From: an uncultured Lachnospiraceae bacterium
GTDB taxonomy: Bacteria > Bacillota_A > Clostridia > Lachnospirales > Lachnospiraceae
Direction of reading: 5' to 3'
Length of the DNA stretch: 9,296 nucleotides
Assembly (NCBI GenBank): GCA_905207905.1
Contig: CAJLNC010000096.1
Location: 1 to 9,296 of the forward strand
The notes beneath the pieces were generated by a model. That model made no database searches, was not told the origin of the DNA, and saw only the letters and a list, made by a program, of their open reading frames with translations. The number at the start of each line of letters is the position of its first letter. Position 1 is the first letter of the stretch. A program made the translations under genes and the position numbers. This document shows, piece by piece, positions 1 to 5,936 of the stretch.

Positions 1-169
1 CCAGACAGTCTCCTGGATTTAAATACTCCAAAATATCCCGAAACACATGATGTTTTACTGCCCCGGTTTCCTTATCCAGCACCATCAACCGGGAGGAAGC
101 CCGATCCTCCAGGGGATCCTGGGCAATCAGCTCCTGAGGCAGATCATAATAAAAATCGGACGTTTTCAT
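1..169 (-). CDS. queA: S-adenosylmethionine:tRNA ribosyltransferase-isomerase, N-terminal part
   Basis: This is the first 56 codons of a gene that runs off the left edge. QueA transfers the ribosyl part of S-adenosylmethionine to preQ1 in tRNA to give epoxyqueuosine, the penultimate step of queuosine synthesis, in the cytoplasm. The N-terminus starts [17 protein letters not shown] and continues with PLEDR, a short SRLMVLD stretch and a LNPGDCL segment at about residues 50-56. This is the characteristic opening of QueA. The start at 169 aligns with the usual family start. The ribosome binding site is weak: only AGAAAGCGG lies upstream, about 10 nt from ATG. It follows the histidine-phosphatase gene on the same strand with a 113-nt gap holding a likely promoter. 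The catalytic part lies outside the window, so intactness cannot be judged. Confidence 0.9.
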   Translation of the reverse strand, partial: MKTSDFYYDLPQELIAQDPLEDRASSRLMVLDKETGAVKHHVFRDILEYLNPGDCL

Positions 170-179
170 AATTTATAAC

Positions 180-237
180 CGCTTTCTATAAAATTATTTC
201 TATAAGAAATTTCTTCCCACATAAAATCGCTTTCTAT
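180..237 (-). repeat. Direct repeat ATAGAAAGCG and palindrome in the queA leader
   Basis: The 10-mer ATAGAAAGCG occurs twice on the minus strand, at 237-228 and 189-180, with starts 48 nt apart. The second copy overlaps the place where the queA ribosome binding site should be. Between them is a perfect 12-nt palindrome AAGAAATTTCTT (204-215). The sequence is A/T-rich, so chance is possible. It may be an operator or an RNA element, but I recognise no named family. Confidence 0.35.
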
Positions 238-252
238 CATACCCGTTTTTGT

Positions 253-281
253 ATTATCCCAGGTACACGGATGCGATACAA
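253..281 (-). promoter_or_regulatory. Probable queA promoter
   Basis: On the minus strand a -10 hexamer GATAAT (258-253) is preceded by TGG, an extended -10. A 17-nt spacer separates it from TTGTAT (281-276). TTGACT lies a few bases further upstream and overlaps the TGA stop of the phosphatase gene. The -35 is poor and the -10 is good. Transcription would start near 246, giving a leader of roughly 75 nt before queA. This would let queA be expressed apart from the genes upstream of it. Confidence 0.45.
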
Positions 282-282
282 G

Positions 283-1050
283 TCAATAGTAAATTACATC
301 CTGCTTCAGCAGTCTCCATTCTCCGTTTTCTGTTTCAGCAATGGAAACAGAACAGTTTTTCGGAACGCCCTGCTTCCAGAAATCTTCCAAGGAAGTCCCT
401 TTGATATTGGCAAGAAGCGCCCGGGAAGTGGCTCCGTGAGCAGAGATCAGCCAGTTCTCCTGCTTCTTGACTATCCTATGTGTTCCATCCTTTTTCAACA
501 CATCTTTGGTTTCGTCTTCCCCATTCATTGCAGCCAGTTCCTCTAGAAAGTCTCTGGTTCTGGCAAGAAGCTGTTCAAAACTCTCGCCTCCCTGCGGTGC
601 ATGATATCTGGCCGGTTCATCGAAAAAATTGTGAAATTCCGCATCTGGCGTTGGATACCCCGGTGTTGCAGGAAAATGATTACTGGCTGCCGTGTAGCCT
701 TCATAGACCCCAAAACTCATCTCCTGAAGTCTTTCATCCGTAACGACTTCCAGAATTTCTCCGCTGCCCCCTTTGGACAGCGCCATCTCCCTGTCCCCAT
801 TTTCCCTGCTGTTGGAACCAGGCTGTAAAACTGCCTGATCCTTCTGACCCTCCAGCACCAGCCTGGCTGTCTCCACAGCCCGGCTTAACGGGCTGGAGAT
901 TGCCCTGGAAAAAGGAATGTCCCGCAGGGCATATCCTACCCTGCGGGCTAATTCCCGGCCAGTCTCATTCAGAGGAATATCGGTTCGCCCCTGAAGACGT
1001 CCCAGCTTATTCCATTCCGTCTCACCGTGACGGATCATGTAAATTCTCAT
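283..1050 (-). CDS. Histidine phosphatase family protein (phosphoglycerate-mutase-like)
   Basis: This is a 255-residue member of the histidine phosphatase superfamily, whose members transfer or remove phosphate through a phospho-histidine intermediate. The N-terminus carries the catalytic RHG motif (Arg7-His8-Gly9, in IRHGETEWN). It is followed by LQGRTDIPLNETG at about 19-31, Arg57 in the SSPLSRAVETA motif, a likely acid at Glu110 in LQEMSFG, and the second catalytic histidine His205 in SAHGATSRALL. All core residues are present. The protein is longer than typical 200-residue members because of two hydrophilic stretches, about 68-100 and 177-198. The substrate cannot be told from sequence: cofactor-dependent mutase, alpha-ribazole phosphatase or a general sugar phosphatase are all possible. 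The start at 1050 has GTGAGG upstream at reasonable spacing. It lies 181 nt downstream of pheT on the same strand with no clear promoter of its own. Confidence 0.88.
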   Translation of the reverse strand: MRIYMIRHGETEWNKLGRLQGRTDIPLNETGRELARRVGYALRDIPFSRAISSPLSRAVETARLVLEGQKDQAVLQPGSNSRENGDREMALSKGGSGEILEVVTDERLQEMSFGVYEGYTAASNHFPATPGYPTPDAEFHNFFDEPARYHAPQGGESFEQLLARTRDFLEELAAMNGEDETKDVLKKDGTHRIVKKQENWLISAHGATSRALLANIKGTSLEDFWKQGVPKNCSVSIAETENGEWRLLKQDVIYY

Positions 1051-1084
1051 AATTGAAACCTCACGCCTGTATAAACTTTAATCC

Positions 1085-1115
1085 CGGAACCGGTTTTCTT
1101 CCCATCCCGGCTCCG
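1085..1115 (-). other. Hairpin between pheT and the phosphatase gene
   Basis: On the minus strand CGGAGCCGG (1115-1107) can pair with CCGGTTCCG (1093-1085). This gives a 9-bp stem with one G-U pair around a 13-nt loop. The downstream bases are GGATTAAAG rather than a T run, so it does not look like a normal intrinsic terminator. It may be a processing or pausing site, or a weak terminator for pheST. Nothing else recognisable lies in the 181-nt gap. Confidence 0.35.
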
Positions 1116-1231
1116 TAAATCTCTAAGCTGTCCCATTCTCCTTACAGATATCCAAAAAGGAACGTGACACAGTTACCATTCTTTCCATCACTGGAACCTG
1201 CCTGCTCCTTTTTCGGTTTTCTGAAATAACC

Positions 1232-3649
1232 TCAGGACCGGATTTCGATTCCCAAACGCTCTAATCCGTTCCAGATCTTCTTCATAGCGCCAGTGATATC
1301 TGCCTCCTCCAAAGTCCGGTCTTTTGCCCGGAAGCTGATGGAATAAGCCATGGACTTGAAGCCTTCCTGGATCTGACTGCCTTCATAAATATCAAAGAGA
1401 TGATAGCCTTCCAAAATCTTGCCTCCCCGCTGGTCAATGACCGCTTCGATCTGTCCTGCCAGAACATCCTTGGGCACAATCATGCTGATATCTCTGGTCA
1501 CTGCCGGATATCTGGCAATCCCATTGTATTTCCGGTCAAAAGTGGCCAACTCAACGATCTGGGGCATATCCAGAACCGCTACATAGGTTTTCTCTCCAAT
1601 ACCGTAATTGTCCATCACCTGAGGATGCACCTCTCCCAGATATCCAATGACCTTTTCCTGGTAGATCACATCCGCCTGGCGCCCTGGATGAAGGAAGGGC
1701 TTTCTCTTCGAAGGATCGTAGGTCTTTTTCTCTTTCAGCCCTACCTTTTCCAGAAATTCCTCCACCACTCCCTTCATGGTGAAGAAATCTCCTTCTCCGT
1801 ACATACCAAGCGTAAATTTCATCCGCTCATCCGGCAGCTCTGTCAGCGGAAGCTGCTTGGGCAGATAAACATTTCCCAATTCATAAAGACGAACATTTTT
1901 GTTTCTGTGATTATAGTTAAAAGCCAGGGAGGTGAGCATTCCATTTAAAGAAATGGTACGCATAATGCTGAAATCCTCTCCCAGGGGATTGGAAATCTGA
2001 ATGGCATTTCTCAACGGGGAATCCGCCGGGATCATCAGCTTGTCAAACACCTTGGGACTTTCAAAGGAATAGCACATTCCCTGAGAGAAACCGCAGAACT
2101 CTGCGATCTCCTTTGCCGCATCCTCGATTCGCATTTTTTTCGGCTTCTTTCCTGTGGTAGCCTCACCGGAAGGCAGGGTTGTGGGAATATTGTCATATCC
2201 ATAAAATCTGGCCACTTCCTCCGCAAGATCCGCTGTCCGGAAAATATCATGGCGGAAGGTGGGAGCGATCACCTCATTGGCCTGTGCATCGTATTCCAGA
2301 TCGATCTTCCGGAAATATCCCAGCATTTCCTCAGCAGAAAGATCTGTGCCCAGCAGAGCGTTGATCTTTTCCGGCTCAAATTTCACCCGAACCGGCTCTT
2401 TCACCTTGCTGTACACATCTACCATACCGCCCACAACTTCTCCGGCTCCCAGCTCTTCCACCAGCTGGCAGGCCCGGTCAATGGCAGCCTTGGCATTGTT
2501 GGGATCCAGTCCTTTCTCAAACTTTCCGGAAGCGTCTGTGCGAAGACCGATGCGCTTGGAGGAAAGGCGGATATTGGTTCCGTCAAAGCAGGCGGCCTCA
2601 AACATCATGGTTTTTACCTCATCCGTGATCATGGAATTTTCTCCTCCCATGATTCCTGCAATCCCCACTGATTTTTCCCCATCGCAGATCATCAGCACGT
2701 TCTCATCCATCTGCCGTTCCTGACCATCCAGAGTCACGAATTTTTCTCCCTGCTCTGCCCGTCTCACGATAATCTCATGACCTGCAATCCGGTCATAATC
2801 AAAAGCGTGCATGGGCTGGCCATATTCCTCCATCACATAGTTGGTAATATCTACAATATTGTTGATGGGACGGATACCAGCGGAGGCCAGCCGTCTCTGC
2901 ATCCACTGGGGAGAGGGTGCGATCTTGATATTTTTCACCACTCTTGCACAGTATCGCGGACAAAGATCCGGATCCTTCACTGTCACCTTCACATAATCGC
3001 GAGCATCCTCATTGTTTCCTGTGGGAGTCACCACCGGAGGATGAAACTCTTTCCGGAATGTAGCAGCAGCCTCTCTTGCAATACCAATCACACTGAAACA
3101 ATCTACCCGGTTAGAAGTAATCTCATATTCAAAAGTCACATCATCCAGTCCCAGAGCTTTGATGGCGCTCTCTCCCACCTTGGCATCCTCTGGGAAAATA
3201 TAGATGCCGTACTCCGGAGCATCTGGGTAAAATTCTCTTGTAGAACCCAGCTCCTCAATAGAGCACATCATACCATTGGACTCAACGCCCCGCAGTTTCC
3301 CCTTTTTAATGGCAATTCCCCCGGGAGTGGGTTTTCCGTCGTGGCCTCCTGCCACCCGGCCGCCGTCCAAAACTACCGGTACCTTATCTCCCACCTTCAC
3401 GTTCGGTGCGCCGGTAACGATCTGGGTAGTCTCTGTTCCCACATTCACCTGACAGATAATCAGCTTGTCCGCATCGGGATGAGCTTCAATTTTTTCAATC
3501 TGACCAATTACAATATTTTCCAGATCCGCGTCTGCTCTCACGAATCCCTCCACCTTGGTTCCGCTTAAGGTCATGGCATCTGTATACTCCTGGGCAGTGA
3601 CATCCAAATCCGGAACATATGCCTTGATCCATGATAATGTTGTATTCAT
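1232..3649 (-). CDS. pheT: Phenylalanine--tRNA ligase, beta subunit
   Basis: This is the 805-residue beta subunit of the cytoplasmic (alpha-beta)2 phenylalanyl-tRNA synthetase, which charges tRNA-Phe. Its length is normal for the bacterial family. The N-terminal EMAP/OB-type tRNA-binding domain spans roughly residues 40-150, with VIGQIEKIEAHPDADKL in it. The B3/B4 editing region follows, then the B5 domain (about 405-475) and the catalytic-like core that contacts PheS. The C-terminal ferredoxin-fold anticodon-binding domain starts near residue 713 (YPAVTRDISM) and ends RLGIEIRS. The start at 3649 is preceded by GGAGG eight nt away. Only 14 nt separate it from the pheS stop, so the two are co-transcribed and probably translationally coupled under the T-box leader. 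I see no frameshift or truncation. Confidence 0.98.
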   Translation of the reverse strand: MNTTLSWIKAYVPDLDVTAQEYTDAMTLSGTKVEGFVRADADLENIVIGQIEKIEAHPDADKLIICQVNVGTETTQIVTGAPNVKVGDKVPVVLDGGRVAGGHDGKPTPGGIAIKKGKLRGVESNGMMCSIEELGSTREFYPDAPEYGIYIFPEDAKVGESAIKALGLDDVTFEYEITSNRVDCFSVIGIAREAAATFRKEFHPPVVTPTGNNEDARDYVKVTVKDPDLCPRYCARVVKNIKIAPSPQWMQRRLASAGIRPINNIVDITNYVMEEYGQPMHAFDYDRIAGHEIIVRRAEQGEKFVTLDGQERQMDENVLMICDGEKSVGIAGIMGGENSMITDEVKTMMFEAACFDGTNIRLSSKRIGLRTDASGKFEKGLDPNNAKAAIDRACQLVEELGAGEVVGGMVDVYSKVKEPVRVKFEPEKINALLGTDLSAEEMLGYFRKIDLEYDAQANEVIAPTFRHDIFRTADLAEEVARFYGYDNIPTTLPSGEATTGKKPKKMRIEDAAKEIAEFCGFSQGMCYSFESPKVFDKLMIPADSPLRNAIQISNPLGEDFSIMRTISLNGMLTSLAFNYNHRNKNVRLYELGNVYLPKQLPLTELPDERMKFTLGMYGEGDFFTMKGVVEEFLEKVGLKEKKTYDPSKRKPFLHPGRQADVIYQEKVIGYLGEVHPQVMDNYGIGEKTYVAVLDMPQIVELATFDRKYNGIARYPAVTRDISMIVPKDVLAGQIEAVIDQRGGKILEGYHLFDIYEGSQIQEGFKSMAYSISFRAKDRTLEEADITGAMKKIWNGLERLGIEIRS

Positions 3650-3663
3650 CTATTTTTCCTCCA

Positions 3664-4683
3664 TCAGAACTGTTTTAAGAAGCGATAGTCGTTTTCATAA
3701 AGAAGACGCATATCATCGATTTCATATTTCAGCAGCGCAATCCGCTCAAGACCTACACCGAAAGCAAAACCGGTATATTCCTTGGGGTCAATGCCGCACA
3801 TCTCCAGCACATGGGGATGTACCATACCGCAGCCTAAAATCTCAATCCAGCCGCTGCCCTTACAGAACCGGCAGCCTTTGCCTCCGCACTTAAAGCAGGA
3901 GACATCCACCTCTGCGCTAGGCTCTGTGAAAGGGAAATGGTGGGGACGGAATTTTGTCTTTGTCTCCGGCCCGAACAGCTCTTTGGCAAACTCCTCCAAA
4001 GTTCCCTTCAAATCTGCAAAGGTAATATTTTTATCAATCACCAGTCCTTCGATCTGATGGAAGGAGGGAGAGTGCGTTGCATCCACCTCATCGGAGCGGA
4101 ACACCCGACCAGGAGAGATCATCCGAATCGGAAGCTTTCCCTGCTCCATGATACGGGCCTGAACCGGAGAGGTCTGGGTACGCAGCACAATATCCTTAGT
4201 AATATAGAACGTATCCTGTTCATCCTTGGCCGGATGGTTGGCAGGAATGTTCAACTTTTCAAAATTGTACTCATCGTATTCTACTTCCGGGCCTTCGATC
4301 ACTTCATAGCCCATGCCCACAAAAATCCTCTCCACTTCCTCCTGCGCAATCGCGTTTGGATGGCGGTGACCCACATTATTTTTTTTCGCCGGAAGCGTTA
4401 CATCGATTACCTCTCTGGCCATCTGCGCCTCTCTTGCCTTTGATTCCAGATTCTTCTTCGTCTCCTCCAGAGCACATTCAATGCTCTCCCTGGTCTCATT
4501 TACCATCTGTCCTACCAGGGGACGATCCTGGGGGGCTACATCCTTCATTCCTTTTAAAACAGCTGTCAGCTCTCCCTTTTTCCCCAGGTAAGCCACTCTT
4601 ACCTCATTCAGCTTGTCCAGGCTGTCCGCTTGGGAAATCAGCTCCAAAGCCTGCTCTTTAATTGCCTGAAGTTTCTCTTTCAT
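3664..4683 (-). CDS. pheS: Phenylalanine--tRNA ligase, alpha subunit
   Basis: This is the 339-residue catalytic subunit of phenylalanyl-tRNA synthetase, a class II enzyme that forms Phe-AMP and charges tRNA-Phe. An N-terminal charged helical region (about 1-90) fits the tRNA-binding coiled coil. Class II motif 2 is [20 protein letters not shown] (191-210) and motif 3 is [10 protein letters not shown] (305-314). The C-terminus is the family-typical RFLKQF. Cys263, 266, 271 and 274 form the [12 protein letters not shown] cluster seen in Gram-positive PheS. Ala307 sits at the position that in E. coli PheS (Ala294) sets amino-acid size selectivity, so normal Phe specificity is expected. I chose the ATG at 4683 because AAAGGAG lies 7 nt upstream and the protein then starts [10 protein letters not shown] with family length. 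The frame is open back to 4914, but that extension translates the T-box and terminator. Confidence 0.97.
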   Translation of the reverse strand: MKEKLQAIKEQALELISQADSLDKLNEVRVAYLGKKGELTAVLKGMKDVAPQDRPLVGQMVNETRESIECALEETKKNLESKAREAQMAREVIDVTLPAKKNNVGHRHPNAIAQEEVERIFVGMGYEVIEGPEVEYDEYNFEKLNIPANHPAKDEQDTFYITKDIVLRTQTSPVQARIMEQGKLPIRMISPGRVFRSDEVDATHSPSFHQIEGLVIDKNITFADLKGTLEEFAKELFGPETKTKFRPHHFPFTEPSAEVDVSCFKCGGKGCRFCKGSGWIEILGCGMVHPHVLEMCGIDPKEYTGFAFGVGLERIALLKYEIDDMRLLYENDYRFLKQF

Positions 4684-4830
4684 TAGGTATCTCCTTTCAT
4701 TTCCGCTTATCATCCACTTTCGCCTGCGCCTGTACAAGGCTGTTTTGTCAGCCATTCCGCGGAGCGTTTTTATCATTAGGAAACCATTTTCTATGATGAT
4801 CGAGGCGTCAAAAGCCCTGATCCTGTGAAA

Positions 4831-4860
4831 CAAAAAACGCCCCTCTAAAAAGAGGGACGA
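4831..4860 (-). terminator. Regulated terminator of the pheST T-box leader
   Basis: On the minus strand CCCTCT, loop TTTT, AGAGGG (4856-4841) is followed by GCG and a TTTTTT run (4837-4832). This is a classic intrinsic terminator. Its 5' arm supplies the CCCT that also pairs with the AGGG of the T-box to build the alternative antiterminator, so the two structures exclude each other. Termination is the expected default when tRNA-Phe is charged. Confidence 0.93.
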
Positions 4861-5107
4861 ATCATCTCCGTGGTACCACCCTGATTTCTGCGCAGTCTCT
4901 GCACAGACACTCAATATGCGTAACGTGCACGGACCGTCATTTCCTACTCAATGGCTCCACTTTCCATGACTCCATTTTTCAGATATGCAGCTCCAGTGGG
5001 AATTTCAAAATTCATCTGAACCTGAAGATGTTTTCAGCCAGCGGCATCTTCTCTCTGTTGGAAAATGAACTTCTACTTAAACACTTTCAAAGCCTTTCTG
5101 TTTTCTA
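4831..5107 (-). ncRNA. T-box leader sensing tRNA-Phe
   Basis: This cis-acting leader binds tRNA-Phe and allows read-through into pheST when the tRNA is uncharged. The conserved T-box core AGGGTGGTACCACGGA reads 4882-4867 on the minus strand. Its TGGT can pair with an ACCA tRNA 3' end, fitting discriminator A73. The antiterminator closes by AGGG with CCCT of the terminator arm plus ACG with CGT. Stem I can be folded by eye. The basal pair is AGTG (5085-5082) with CACT (4998-4995). The specifier loop has AGTA on its 5' side and GAAATTC on its 3' side, and GTTCATT pairs with GATGAAT (5016-5010). The distal stem is GAAGATG with CATCTTC (5030-5024) after an AGAGA bulge. The specifier codon is TTC at 5002-5000, Phe, matching the genes downstream. 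A Stem II element, GTCAT with ATGAC plus an AGTAGGAAA motif, lies near 4970-4937. The exact 5' end is inferred from the promoter. Confidence 0.94.
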
Positions 5108-5113
5108 TCAGTT

Positions 5114-5142
5114 ATCTTACCCATTCTTACTGTTCCTGTCAA
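5114..5142 (-). promoter_or_regulatory. pheST promoter
   Basis: On the minus strand a perfect -35 TTGACA (5142-5137) is followed by a 17-nt spacer and TAAGAT (5119-5114), a 4/6 match to the -10 consensus. Transcription would begin near 5107, just ahead of T-box Stem I, which is the spacing expected for this kind of leader. The stretch from 5143 to 5257, between this promoter and the DUF2200 gene, shows no terminator with a T run and no convincing gene. Read-through from DUF2200 into the leader is therefore possible. Confidence 0.75.
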
Positions 5143-5257
5143 GCAGAATCTTCTCTTCGATTGTTTCTCCTCCTCGGTTGTATTCTGGATTGCTCTCGAA
5201 TTCCTGCTCTCTTCGTTCTGTTTCCAGCTACGACGCAGCGTATCTGATCCATAAACT

Positions 5258-5608
5258 CTATTTTCTTAAAATCTTTTCCATGGCCTTCCCTTTTGCAAGC
5301 TCATCCACCAGCTTATCCAGGCAACGAATCTTTTTCATCAGAGGGTCTTTTATTTCCTGTATTTTCACGCCGCAGATACTGCCTGTGATTTTCTCACAAT
5401 TCGGATTCATATGAGGTGCTTCCCGGAAAAACTGTCCGTAAGATATATTGTCCAAAAGTTTTTCTTCCAGTTCTTTCTCCGTGTATCCGGTAAGCCAGCA
5501 GATCACTTCATCTACCTCCTGCTTGGTTCGATTTTTTCTTTCTGCTTTCGCAATAAGCAATGGATAGATTTTTCCAAATTCCATTGCAAACACTTTTTCA
5601 TTCTCCAT
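5258..5608 (-). CDS. DUF2200 family protein
   Basis: This 116-residue protein matches the small, widespread DUF2200 family from memory of its typical sequence. Recognisable blocks are KVFAMEFGKIYPLLIAKAER near the N-terminus, the TKQEVDEVICWLTGY stretch around 28-42, MNPNCEKITGSICGV at about 67-81, and a C-terminal IRCLDKLVDELAKGKAMEKI block. The family has no established biochemical function that I know of. There is no signal peptide or membrane segment, so it should be cytosolic. The mix of charged and hydrophobic residues suggests a compact helical fold. The length is normal and the gene looks complete. The start at 5608 has AGGTGGAG eight nt upstream. It is divergent from pckA and upstream of the pheST promoter on the same strand; neither neighbour indicates a function. 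Confidence 0.85.
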   Translation of the reverse strand: MENEKVFAMEFGKIYPLLIAKAERKNRTKQEVDEVICWLTGYTEKELEEKLLDNISYGQFFREAPHMNPNCEKITGSICGVKIQEIKDPLMKKIRCLDKLVDELAKGKAMEKILRK

Positions 5609-5719
5609 ACTCGTTTCTCCACCTTTTCTGCCCCTTCCATTCCTATTTCAAGGACACCGGTTTCCCTGCCACTCATAGGAAAGATCTGTTTCTATTCACT
5701 CTATAGTTCCATGTTTAAA

Positions 5720-5748
5720 AGTATATCATAAATTTCTGCGCCTGCCTA
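5720..5748 (-). promoter_or_regulatory. Probable promoter of the DUF2200 gene
   Basis: On the minus strand TAGGCA (5748-5743, 4/6 match) is separated by 17 nt from TATACT (5725-5720, 5/6 match). The start of transcription would be near 5713, giving a leader of about 105 nt before the ATG at 5608. A second A/T-rich block, CTATAG, lies just downstream and could be an alternative -10. Confidence 0.5.
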
Positions 5749-5807
5749 CCTTAGCCTGTCATCGAGTGCCCATCTCTTAAATTTCAATAAATTCAAGTAT
5801 TTTTTTG

Positions 5808-5835
5808 TTGATTTTGTAGACTAATTATGTATAAT
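5808..5835 (+). promoter_or_regulatory. pckA promoter
   Basis: TTGATT (5808-5813) and a perfect TATAAT (5830-5835) are separated by 16 nt in a strongly A/T-rich stretch. Transcription would begin near 5842, giving a leader of about 95 nt. Together with the divergent DUF2200 promoter it fills the 328-nt gap between the two genes. I saw no complete catabolite-repression operator. Confidence 0.75.
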
Positions 5836-5872
5836 TATATAAGAGTCATTTTTTGGCTTTCTGTAAACAGGC

Positions 5873-5901
5873 GCCAACGGCCCTTATCCACAGGGATTGG
5901 C
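5873..5901 (+). promoter_or_regulatory. Stem-loop in the pckA leader
   Basis: In the untranslated leader GCCAA (5873-5877) pairs with TTGGC (5897-5901), and CCCT (5881-5884) pairs with AGGG (5892-5895). An asymmetric internal loop separates the two helices and a 7-nt loop caps them. No T run follows, so it is not a terminator. It may stabilise the message or bind a regulator; the function is unknown. The ribosome binding site lies about 20 nt downstream and is not sequestered by this fold. Confidence 0.45.
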
Positions 5902-5936
5902 CCCACACTACTATAAAGAAGAGAGGTAAATGTAAA

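Noticed and set aside
170..252. preQ1 riboswitch upstream of queA
   Set aside because: I could not find the C-rich loop and A-rich tail pseudoknot pattern expected of preQ1 riboswitches; the leader is A/T-rich with simple repeats.
1123..1188. Possible 21-codon minus-strand gene beginning MERMVTVSRS between pheT and the phosphatase gene
   Set aside because: It is very short, its ribosome binding site is weak or badly spaced, and I recognise no family. Conservation in relatives would be needed to keep it.
2777..3568. Plus-strand open frame of 263 codons opposite pheT
   Set aside because: It is antisense to an intact pheT and has no recognisable domain or ribosome binding site.
5139..5252. Possible 37-codon Arg-rich minus-strand frame downstream of the DUF2200 gene
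   Set aside because: There is no ribosome binding site, the composition is unusual, and it runs into the -35 of the pheST promoter.
5861..5875. Catabolite-repression (cre) operator near the pckA transcription start
   Set aside because: TGTAAAC matches only the left half of the consensus; the right half does not fit.
5853..5936. Upstream TTG start for pckA
   Set aside because: It would translate the structured leader; the ATG at 5937 has a ribosome binding site and gives the family N-terminus.
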